64,000 nucleotides of DNA from Timonella sp031979385 (GTDB taxonomy: Bacteria > Actinomycetota > Actinomycetes > Actinomycetales > Cellulomonadaceae): assembly GCA_031979385.1 (NCBI GenBank), contig DALZEF010000005.1:62001-126000 (forward strand), written 5' to 3'. The first letter of the stretch is position 1. Each line of letters opens with the position of its first letter. The notes beneath the pieces are model-generated. The model did not search any database. It saw only the letters and a list, made by a program, of their open reading frames with translations, and had not been told where the DNA came from. A program made the position numbers and the translations under genes. This document shows, one piece after another, positions 27,222 through 35,070 of this stretch.

Positions 27222-29636
27222 TCAGCCGAGAGTGATGACAACCTGAACTTCGCTACCCTCATCGAGGACTGGAAGTGGCGTGGTCGCATCATGTTCGACA
27301 CCATCAATCGTGACGGACTTGATGCCACGGCCCACATGATCAGGATTCTTGACCTCGATGTTGTAGGTACCGCCACGCCATTCACGGCGGACCTCGAAGC
27401 CATCCCAAGCAGACGGGATGGACGGGTCAACGGTCAGGCCATCCAGACCTGGGCGAATACCAAGGATGTACTTGGTGACAGCCGTGTACATCCAGCCGGC
27501 GGTTCCGGTCAGCCACGGGTTCTGGGCCTTACCGAACCACTCGTGGTCGCGGCCGTACAGGAACTGCACGTAGGCGTATGGCTCAGCGCCGCGAACCTCG
27601 ATGTTGTCGTTCTGGTTGTATGGCAGGATCGCATCGTAGAGTTCCACTGCGCGGTCACCACGGCCCAAAACAGCCTCGGCCACGATTGGCCAAGCGTTCG
27701 GGTGGGAGAAGATCGCCGCGTTCTCCTTGATGCCCGGGTACACACGGGTCACGAAGCCAACGGTGTCGTCTACGGTGCGGAAGGCTGGCCAGTTCAGGTG
27801 CGAACCGTACTCGGAACCGAGTAGTTCCTTGACCGAGTCCATTGCCTGCTCGCCCTGCTCCTGCGAGGAGATGCCAGCGATGATTGGCCATGCTTGGTGC
27901 TCAAGGAAGATCTTTCCCTCAGCGTTCTCGCTCGAACCGATCTTGACGCCGTCGCGAGTGTATCCGCGGATCCACCACTTCCCGTCCCACAGTTGTTCGT
28001 CTGCGACCTGAGCGATGCGCTCACGTTCAGCTTCAAGGCGAGCCACATCCTCAGTCTTGCCCAGTGGGCGCGCCACCTCAAGCAGAGCACCGATAGCCCA
28101 TGCGTGGAGGAACGTCACGAGCGAGGTTTCGCCACCGCCAAGGTTGAGGCAGTCGTTCCAGTCCGCACGCAAACCGAGCGCCACACCGTTCTGGCCAACA
28201 TGCTTGGAGGAGAAGTCAATTGCCGCGATGAGGTGCTCGTACACGGTCCCCTCTGGGCCATCCGCGAACGGAATGACCTGGTCGAGGAACGCGTGGTCGC
28301 CGGTTTCCTTCACGTACTCGAGCACCGATGGCACGAGCCACAGGTGGTCGTCCGAGCAGGTGTCTTCCAGGCCGTGAATGAGGTCTGCCGTGTTACCGCG
28401 TGGCACCACCGTTGGCGAGGGAACGTCTGGGAGTGGCTCGGCATCTGGGTCGAACAATTCCGGCTCGAACAGGTGCAGACCATAACCCTGCGAGACCTGT
28501 GCGCGCAGCAATTCGAGGATGCGCTGCTTGGTCTTGACCGGGTTGGAGTGGATAACGGACATGACATCCTGCGCGGTGTCGCGGTATCCAAGACCAACAC
28601 GGCCACCAACCTCAACAAACGAGGCAAACCGGGACCACACGACACAGGTTTCAGCCTGCAGCAGGGTCCACGAGTTAATCATGGTGTTCATGCCCGCGTG
28701 CGGGGTCTTGATGTACTGCTTGGCCTGCTTGGACTTCCAGTAGTTGCGCAGGTTCTGGCGCTCCGCGTCCACGTTTGCAAGGTCGGAGTACTTAGCCTGC
28801 ATCGCACGGCCAGCCTCGTCACGAGAACCGTAGCCGAGCATGTAGACGAGGCGCTTGGTCTCACCTGGCTGCAGCGTGATCTTGTGCTGGAGCGAACCGC
28901 AGTGGTTCTGGGTGGTTGCGCTCTCATTTGTACCGTGACCGCGTTCGATGGCGATTGGGTTGCGCTCATCTCGGTAAGGGCCGATGAAGTTGTCGCGCAG
29001 CGAGTCGTACGAGTCTGGGGTCTGCGACGACGCAAAGTAGTGGAACGTCCACGGCTCGTAGTAGAAGTCGTACTCGATGATGCCGTCTTCGTAGCTGGAG
29101 CCCGAGGCGTAGAGCGACATCTGTAGGTTCTGGTTGTCGATCGTGATCGTGTGGAATGAGAACTCCACGTACGAGCCAACGGTCAGGGTACGAACCTCGT
29201 CGCCAGTGTTGGTGACTTTGACGTCCCACAGTTCCACATCATCATCAACGGGGATGAACACGGTCTGCTCAGCGGAGATACCGCGATAGTCAACGGAGAA
29301 CGTGCTGTAACCCATGCCGTGACGGGTCTCGTACGTTGCAGCGCCTTCGCCTTCGAATGGCTTGCCCACTGGCTGCCAGGACACCGACCAGAAGTCGCCG
29401 TCCGCATCGTCGCGCAGGTACACGTAGTGTCCTGGACGATCCAACGGAACTCCGTTTTGACGGAAACGCGTGATGCGCCCCTGCTGGGAGTTCTTGTAAT
29501 ACGAATAGCCCCCACCGTTGTGGGACAAAACGGTACAGAAGTTCTTCTGTCCGAGATAGTTGGTCCACGACACTGGAACGTCTGGGCGCTCGATGACGTA
29601 TTCGTCGTTGGCAGTGTCGAAGTAACCGTACTTCAT
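27222..29636 (-). CDS. chbP: N,N'-diacetylchitobiose phosphorylase (GH94)
   Basis: This cytoplasmic enzyme cleaves (GlcNAc)2 with phosphate to give GlcNAc-1-phosphate and GlcNAc. The 804-residue protein matches the Vibrio chitobiose phosphorylase along its length as I recall that sequence: the start MKYGYFDTANDEYVI, FCTVLSHNGGGYS, DRPGHYVYLRDD, the catalytic segment GLRADWNDCLNLGGGE, and the end WRGGTYNIEVKNPDHVGRG. The general acid, Asp492 in the Vibrio enzyme, falls at the same number here. Cellobiose phosphorylases differ at the early FCTVLSHN segment, so the chitobiose specificity is favoured. It lies 94 bp downstream of the NTase-mutase fusion gene, whose mutase domain could use its product. 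Confidence 0.92.
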   Translation of the reverse strand: MKYGYFDTANDEYVIERPDVPVSWTNYLGQKNFCTVLSHNGGGYSYYKNSQQGRITRFRQNGVPLDRPGHYVYLRDDADGDFWSVSWQPVGKPFEGEGAATYETRHGMGYSTFSVDYRGISAEQTVFIPVDDDVELWDVKVTNTGDEVRTLTVGSYVEFSFHTITIDNQNLQMSLYASGSSYEDGIIEYDFYYEPWTFHYFASSQTPDSYDSLRDNFIGPYRDERNPIAIERGHGTNESATTQNHCGSLQHKITLQPGETKRLVYMLGYGSRDEAGRAMQAKYSDLANVDAERQNLRNYWKSKQAKQYIKTPHAGMNTMINSWTLLQAETCVVWSRFASFVEVGGRVGLGYRDTAQDVMSVIHSNPVKTKQRILELLRAQVSQGYGLHLFEPELFDPDAEPLPDVPSPTVVPRGNTADLIHGLEDTCSDDHLWLVPSVLEYVKETGDHAFLDQVIPFADGPEGTVYEHLIAAIDFSSKHVGQNGVALGLRADWNDCLNLGGGETSLVTFLHAWAIGALLEVARPLGKTEDVARLEAERERIAQVADEQLWDGKWWIRGYTRDGVKIGSSENAEGKIFLEHQAWPIIAGISSQEQGEQAMDSVKELLGSEYGSHLNWPAFRTVDDTVGFVTRVYPGIKENAAIFSHPNAWPIVAEAVLGRGDRAVELYDAILPYNQNDNIEVRGAEPYAYVQFLYGRDHEWFGKAQNPWLTGTAGWMYTAVTKYILGIRPGLDGLTVDPSIPSAWDGFEVRREWRGGTYNIEVKNPDHVGRGIKSVTIDGVEHDATTPLPVLDEGSEVQVVITLG

Positions 29637-29730
29637 GGCTGCGGTTCTCCTTGGGGTGAGTGGCTAGGTTGATTGGGGTGTGCCGTGTGGTGGCCTCCCC
29701 GGTTTCAGGGGTGCCGTCGGTTGTCCGCGC

Positions 29731-31929
29731 TTAGGCGGTCACGAATCCGCGCAGCCAGTCGAGCAGTTCTTCTGCCTTTTCTGGGGAGTCGGCTTCAACG
29801 AACATGCGAAGCACTGGTTCGGTTCCTGAGAATCGCAGGAGTGCCCAGTTGTCGTTTTCGAGCAAGATCTTGGTGCCGTCGGTGTGGCCGATGCTGACCA
29901 CTGGGTACGATCCAACATGGGTGAGTGGTTCTGCGGCGAGGCGACGCGGCACTGCAACACGCATGTCCGGGGTTGCCGGAACGCCAGCCTCGAGCGAGTA
30001 GAGACGCCCAGTGATCTCATAGATCATCTCGCGCAGTTCCGAGATGCGCTTTCCAGTGCGGGCCAGCATCTCAGCGACCAGGGCACATGCGAAGATTCCG
30101 TCCTTGCCGAGGATCCAACCGCGCACGGTCAGACCACCGGAGGATTCGCCACCGAGCACGGCACCAATCTTGTCCATGCCCGCCGTGACGTGCTTGAATC
30201 CGACCTTGCACTCAAAGGATTCCTCGCCGAAGTGGGCGGCTAGGCGGTCGAGCATGTGGGTGGTTGCGAGGTTGCGGACCACTCCGCCCTTCTCACCACG
30301 TACCTCGTGCAGGTACCAGTACAGCAAGAGCAGCAGGTCGTTGGTCGACACATACTCACCCTGTTCGTCCACGATTCCGATGCGGTCCGAGTCACCGTCG
30401 GTGGCCATTCCAAGATCGTAGCGGCCGTTGCCCTCCTTGATCATGGAGATTAGGGCGTTGAGGCGCTGTAGATCCGGTGCCGGTGCGATGCCACCAAAGA
30501 GAGGGTTGTGGGCAGCATGGATGAACTCGGCACGAACACGCATATCAGACAGGATGGTTCCAAGCGTGAGCTGCGAGGTTCCGTACATCGGGTCCACAAC
30601 GACGTTGAGGTTTGACCCGCGCACGGCTTCAACGTCAATGATTGACTCGATTGCGTCCACGTACTCACTGGTCAGGGTCTGGTCCACAACGATGCCCGCG
30701 GCGCGAGCTACGGCGAGGTCGAGGGTGACGATGTCCTTGAGGGTGAGCGCGTTGGCTTCATCTTGGAAGCGGTCGGTCTCATCATCGAGCGGCAGCGAAC
30801 CATCCGCACGGAACACCTTCATGCCGTTCCACTCAGGTGGGTTGTGCGATGAGGTGATGATGATTCCGTAGGTCTTTCCCAAGAACGGGGCCGCAAAGGT
30901 GACGAGCGGGGTTGGCACGTCGTCGGGTAGGAGTACCACTGGGATGTTGTTGCCTGCAAAGACTTCGGCGGCAGCCTCCGCAGACTCGCGAGAAAGGAAG
31001 CGTCGGTCGCCACCGATCACAACTCCGGCGGCATCCTTTCCACTGCGGATTGCCTCGTTTGCGATTGCTTGGCAGAGGCGACGCACGTTGGCGAGCGTGT
31101 ATCCCTCACCGATCACCGCGCGCCATCCACCGGTGCCAAAGACGATCTTGGTGTCGGTGTTCTTTCGTGGCACGAACAGGCGCTTGAGCACGATGGACTC
31201 GGCTTCTTCGAGTTCCGTGGTCGTGTTGATGCCCTGGACCTCATCGGTGTCGTAGATGCGGTACGTCTCGATTTCGTCACCGGAATCGATTGCGCGCTTG
31301 ACCACGGAGGTCAGTCGGTGGTCGCCGGTGGCCGCGAGTGCATCAATCTGGTTCAGTAGCTTGACGCCGTTGGATACGTAGGTTCCCACATTGATCTCGT
31401 GGGTGACGCCTTCAACCGTGGATGGGATCTCGTCGTGTTCGAGCACCTCGGTGATGCGCCCGTCCGCTCCACGCAGGATGTTCCCGTGCGGGAATTCCCC
31501 GGTGACGATCGCGGAGAGAAGGGTGAGTTGGCGGCCGGTCAGGTCGAAGCGGTTGAGGATACCGCGGATGGATTCGGGGCGTAGGAGCGGGGTGTCCGCG
31601 TAGGTGACCAGAATGGTCTCAGCGCCGGCTGGCAGGGCGTCGCGCGCGGCGGCGACCGCATTTCCGGTTCCTAGAGATTCTGCCTGTTCAACGTAGATGA
31701 GGTCAGCACCGAGACGGTCTCGCAGTTCGGTGTCCCCTGGCGCGGTGACCACGATGATCTGCTGGGCTGGGAATACTGCGCGAACGTTCCGCAGCGCTAC
31801 CTCGGCGACGGTTGAGTCACCCAAAGGGCTGGTGAGAAGTTGCCGAGAGGCGGCGTCTGCTCCCGCAGCTAGGACAACTGCAACGGTGGTCTCTAGGATG
31901 GTTGGCTCGGAGGAAGGTGCGTTCGTCAT
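29731..31929 (-). CDS. Nucleotidyltransferase-phosphohexomutase fusion, likely acting on GlcNAc-1-phosphate
   Basis: Two enzymes are joined in 732 residues. Residues about 10-235 form a GlmU-type nucleotidyltransferase fold: LAAG (20-23), QAESLGTGNAV (82-92), YADTPLL (110-116) and EINVGTYVS. The glycine loop reads LAAGADAASRQL instead of LAAGxGTRM and the usual PK is missing, so this half may be inactive or altered. Residues about 262-732 are an alpha-D-phosphohexomutase: FGTGGWR (264-270), phosphoserine loop TSSHNPP (359-365), metal loop DGDSDRIG (511-518), sugar loop GGESSGG (593-599) and phosphate site RFSGTEPVLR (699-708), all intact. Next to chitobiose phosphorylase, the mutase most likely converts GlcNAc-1-P to GlcNAc-6-P. 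The start at 31929 has GAGGG upstream. Confidence 0.88.
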   Translation of the reverse strand: MTNAPSSEPTILETTVAVVLAAGADAASRQLLTSPLGDSTVAEVALRNVRAVFPAQQIIVVTAPGDTELRDRLGADLIYVEQAESLGTGNAVAAARDALPAGAETILVTYADTPLLRPESIRGILNRFDLTGRQLTLLSAIVTGEFPHGNILRGADGRITEVLEHDEIPSTVEGVTHEINVGTYVSNGVKLLNQIDALAATGDHRLTSVVKRAIDSGDEIETYRIYDTDEVQGINTTTELEEAESIVLKRLFVPRKNTDTKIVFGTGGWRAVIGEGYTLANVRRLCQAIANEAIRSGKDAAGVVIGGDRRFLSRESAEAAAEVFAGNNIPVVLLPDDVPTPLVTFAAPFLGKTYGIIITSSHNPPEWNGMKVFRADGSLPLDDETDRFQDEANALTLKDIVTLDLAVARAAGIVVDQTLTSEYVDAIESIIDVEAVRGSNLNVVVDPMYGTSQLTLGTILSDMRVRAEFIHAAHNPLFGGIAPAPDLQRLNALISMIKEGNGRYDLGMATDGDSDRIGIVDEQGEYVSTNDLLLLLYWYLHEVRGEKGGVVRNLATTHMLDRLAAHFGEESFECKVGFKHVTAGMDKIGAVLGGESSGGLTVRGWILGKDGIFACALVAEMLARTGKRISELREMIYEITGRLYSLEAGVPATPDMRVAVPRRLAAEPLTHVGSYPVVSIGHTDGTKILLENDNWALLRFSGTEPVLRMFVEADSPEKAEELLDWLRGFVTA

Positions 31930-32046
31930 TGTTCCCTCGCTAACGTGATGTATGTGTGGTCGGCGTTGACCGGTCGGTAACAGCGAAGTGTGCATCGCAC
32001 GATCGACACCTAGTCATTAGTTGGCATCCTAATCTAATTCTCAGGA

Positions 32047-32064
32047 GTTAGTAAGTATACTAAC
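32047..32064. promoter_or_regulatory. Candidate operator upstream of the fusion/chbP operon
   Basis: The palindrome GTTAGTAAGTATACTAAC (arms GTTAGTA and TACTAAC) lies in an AT-rich stretch 118 bases before the fusion gene. It shares TTAGTAAGT with the larger palindrome next to the ROK repressor gene at 56615-56637, so the same regulator may bind both. I see no confident -35/-10 pair. Confidence 0.5.
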
Positions 32065-32137
32065 CTAATTATTTACTCAAATGCCACGGAAGAGTCGCAT
32101 GAACAGCATTTTCCTCTGGGTTATACAGGACCTTGGG

Positions 32138-33892
32138 CTAAGAGGGCTCCAGGGCTGAAATCCTGGAGATGTTCGCGATCCGTTCCGTCACGAACACAGC
32201 CTGCAGGACCTCCGCTGCCGGGTTGCGCTCACCCTCCTCGACAGCCCCTACCTCCCGTAAGAGCCGAGCAGCCACCGCCAGTCCGAACTCATCCGCTTGC
32301 AGTGCCAGAGAATCGATCTGCTCTCGTAGGCGCCTTCCAAGCAACCACCCGTCCCCAACGCCGGTGGCCGCAAGCCCTGTCAGCACATCGCGCGTACGGA
32401 TTGCCCAGCGTTCGATCTCGTTACGCCCGCATTCCGCCCGTCGGGCCGCATCCACGTCAGTGCTCGCAGAACGCACCTTCCCAACGAGCGCCTCGTTCTT
32501 CTTCTGTCCCCGCTTGGTACTGGCCGCAGGAGGCGCAGCCACCCGAGTCAAACTGAGTGACAGGTTTCGTGGCGGCTTCCCAGCAAACACGGCAATAGGC
32601 AGCGCACCATCGATCACCACAACGGCCCTCACGTGCTGCTCAAAGGCAAGCAGCAGGGTCACGGCGTTCTGTTCCACACCCGCCGCTGCAACACGTAGTT
32701 CGTGCCGATTCCTCTCCTGATCAACCACCACCCACACAAGTTCCTGATTGATCTCATCAAGCAACAGTTCACGTGCAGTCTCGCGGACCGCTATCACCTG
32801 CACACGCGTTCCAGGTCGACCAAATCCCACAGTTGCCGGGTCCACACTCACACCGATCTGCCGCGATATCTCGGTGAGGTCAAGTTCCTCCACCGCATCT
32901 ACCACAGCGATCCTCGTGCGTGCAGTGGCCCTGAGTTGCCCCGTGCCGTCTCGCTCCGCGCCCTCCAGCCGAATGGTGCTGTTGCTGATCACCTCCAGAG
33001 AGCGCCCCAAGAGCAGTGGCGCAGTCCACGACTTGGTGAAGCCCGGATCAGTCCCTTTAGCGCGCCCATTGGTCAGAGTCTCCACTCTCCGATTGTCTCG
33101 GTCCCACCAGTAGGCGGTGTAGCCGCGCGCCCCCGCCGTGCTGGTCCACCAGCGCACGCCCAGTGGTACGAGCATTCCGGTGTCCACGGTTTCCGAGTCC
33201 GCGATGCCACGCAGATTAGCGGGCAATTGCGCATCACGCGGTGCCCTCAGTATCGCGTGCCCAGCGGCCCATACCTGCGCAAGGGCCGACAGCACCTGCT
33301 TCTCATCTATTTCATCCCGATCATCCGCAAGTTGGGCCACCTGCCCGGCTGCAGCCTCCAGTAGCAGGGAAAGCAACCGCAGTTTTCCCGTCTTTGCGCG
33401 CTGCGCCGCACCCCGCAACCTCTCGTGCGACTGCCGGGAAAGATGCGATAGCCCCAACCCGAGCAGCGCCTCCACCACGTCAATCGCGTACTGGGCCATC
33501 TCGCATTCTGTTCCCCGTTCCCGTACGATCGCCGCCGCGACAGTGGTCTGCGTATCGCGCACAACAACCCTGCTGGTGGGTGAGGGAGCGGCGGCAGGTG
33601 CGGGCTCGTCGGGAAGTTCTACCGTGCGCGCCCACAGGCACGCGGCGATGACGTGCACACATACCCCTGCCGCTGGGCATGGGCAGGCCGCCTGTTGCGG
33701 CCCTTGTGGCACCAGCTTGACGACGAGTTGGTCCGTTCCAGCACAGGTCACGCTCACCTGCTTGGCGGCGACGTCGAGGAGGGATACCTCGATCTTTTGC
33801 GCCCGCCGAATCAGACCCCTGTTGCCCAACTCAGCGAGCGCATCATCGCTGAGGGCGGCCGTTGCGGCGAGCCATGCGGGGAGAACGGTCAT
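32138..33892 (-). CDS. SWIM zinc-finger protein (YehQ-like)
   Basis: The 584-residue last gene of the five-gene operon. Near the N-terminus is a SWIM-type zinc site, CPCPAAGVCVH (about residues 70-80, pattern CxCx5CxH), followed by a helix (VIAACLWA). The rest is an undescribed, mostly helical and strand-mixed region without recognisable catalytic motifs. SWIM fingers bind DNA or proteins. The start at 33892 overlaps the stop codon of the VWA gene (ATGA), so the two are translationally coupled. In E. coli the SWIM protein YehQ stands at the same place, after the VWA protein YehP (recalled, not searched). No signal peptide. Confidence 0.85.
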   Translation of the reverse strand: MTVLPAWLAATAALSDDALAELGNRGLIRRAQKIEVSLLDVAAKQVSVTCAGTDQLVVKLVPQGPQQAACPCPAAGVCVHVIAACLWARTVELPDEPAPAAAPSPTSRVVVRDTQTTVAAAIVRERGTECEMAQYAIDVVEALLGLGLSHLSRQSHERLRGAAQRAKTGKLRLLSLLLEAAAGQVAQLADDRDEIDEKQVLSALAQVWAAGHAILRAPRDAQLPANLRGIADSETVDTGMLVPLGVRWWTSTAGARGYTAYWWDRDNRRVETLTNGRAKGTDPGFTKSWTAPLLLGRSLEVISNSTIRLEGAERDGTGQLRATARTRIAVVDAVEELDLTEISRQIGVSVDPATVGFGRPGTRVQVIAVRETARELLLDEINQELVWVVVDQERNRHELRVAAAGVEQNAVTLLLAFEQHVRAVVVIDGALPIAVFAGKPPRNLSLSLTRVAAPPAASTKRGQKKNEALVGKVRSASTDVDAARRAECGRNEIERWAIRTRDVLTGLAATGVGDGWLLGRRLREQIDSLALQADEFGLAVAARLLREVGAVEEGERNPAAEVLQAVFVTERIANISRISALEPS

Positions 33893-35070
33893 GCCATCAC
33901 CTCGCCAAGCCACTGCGCGAACCGGTCCGGGGTCATCGCGGCGATATCCATACCTGCTCCCGCAAGCCTCCCGGCCACGCTCTCGTTGTACCAGGGCGTG
34001 CCGTTGTCCTCGAGCGCTGCGAGCCCAAGCATCGTCACGCCCGATTCCGCCAAACGGCGTGTGGTCGAGATCAGGGAGGCAACCGGCCCGCCCTCATCAA
34101 AGTCACTGATCAGCGCTATCACCGTGCGGCTCGGTTGGGTGACCCGCTGCTCGGCATACGCAAGGGCCCGGGCGATGTCCGTGCCACCGCCGAGTTGCGA
34201 GGTCATCAGCACCTCAACCGGGTCGTGCGCAAGATGGGTCATATCCACTATCGAGGTGTCAAACAACAACAGCGATACGTTCACGCCCGCCAAGCCTGAC
34301 ATAATCGCAGCCGAAACCGACGCGTGCAGGAGCGACTGTGCCATGGAGCCCGACTGGTCAACCAGCACGATGACGTCCCAGTTGAGATTCTGGCGACGCT
34401 GACGCGACACGAACCGCACATCGTCAATCAACATTCGGCCTGTGTTTGGGTCAACGTTCTTCAGATTGACCGCAATGGTCTTGCGCCAGTCCAGGTTCTT
34501 GGAAGAGGCGTGGAAACTGCGTCTAAACCGTTGGCGCGAACCCGTCAGGCTCGTGGCGAACTTGGGTTTGAGTCGTTCGAGGATATCCTCCACGACCTTG
34601 CGGATCAGGATGCGTAGTCCCTGGGCTGTCTCGGGGTTGAGCTTGCCGCGCATACGCAGCAGTGTCGCTGCGAGTGCCGGGTCTGCCGTCAGGGATTCCA
34701 CCGTATCGGGGTTTGCGAGCAGATCGTCCATTCCGTAGGTCGTGATCGCATCCCGTTCCATGCGCTCGAACGTCGATTGGGGGAAGAACTCGCGGGTTGC
34801 ATGCAGCCACGAGACCGCCGTCGGTGCAGAACTCTGAGAGCCGCCACCGGTCTTTGCGGGACGTGTCCCCGTTCCGTGTCGGTGCCCGCGGGAGGTGTAC
34901 TGGCGATCATAGAGATATCCCAGCGCCTGATCGATCTCGCGATCCTGCTGCGCAGTGGGAAGTTCCGATTCGGCATAACGTCCAAGGATCAGGCGCCATC
35001 GGCGAAGCATCGCCTGGTCGTCTGCAAACGTCGGTTCATGCGGCTGCGCTGGTTCGTATTGCCGTGTCAT
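33889..35070 (-). CDS. VWA-domain protein (CoxE-like, YehP-like)
   Basis: Cytoplasmic VWA protein of 393 residues, the usual partner of a MoxR ATPase. The metal-ion-dependent adhesion site is intact: DQSGSM at about 238-243, the threonine in GGGTDIARAL, and the aspartate in LISDFDEGG. Before it lies a helical, basic region (residues about 15-230) with a Gly/Thr/Arg-rich linker. The start at 35070 overlaps the DUF5682 stop codon by four bases (ATGA), and its own stop overlaps the SWIM gene start. By analogy with other MoxR-VWA pairs, the VWA protein likely recruits a target for the AAA+ ring; the target is unknown. Confidence 0.9.
   Translation of the reverse strand: MTRQYEPAQPHEPTFADDQAMLRRWRLILGRYAESELPTAQQDREIDQALGYLYDRQYTSRGHRHGTGTRPAKTGGGSQSSAPTAVSWLHATREFFPQSTFERMERDAITTYGMDDLLANPDTVESLTADPALAATLLRMRGKLNPETAQGLRILIRKVVEDILERLKPKFATSLTGSRQRFRRSFHASSKNLDWRKTIAVNLKNVDPNTGRMLIDDVRFVSRQRRQNLNWDVIVLVDQSGSMAQSLLHASVSAAIMSGLAGVNVSLLLFDTSIVDMTHLAHDPVEVLMTSQLGGGTDIARALAYAEQRVTQPSRTVIALISDFDEGGPVASLISTTRRLAESGVTMLGLAALEDNGTPWYNESVAGRLAGAGMDIAAMTPDRFAQWLGEVMA

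Noticed and set aside
27894..29126. 410-codon open frame on the plus strand
   Set aside because: It lies wholly antisense to the chitobiose phosphorylase gene, has no homology I can see, and is a product of high-GC codon bias.
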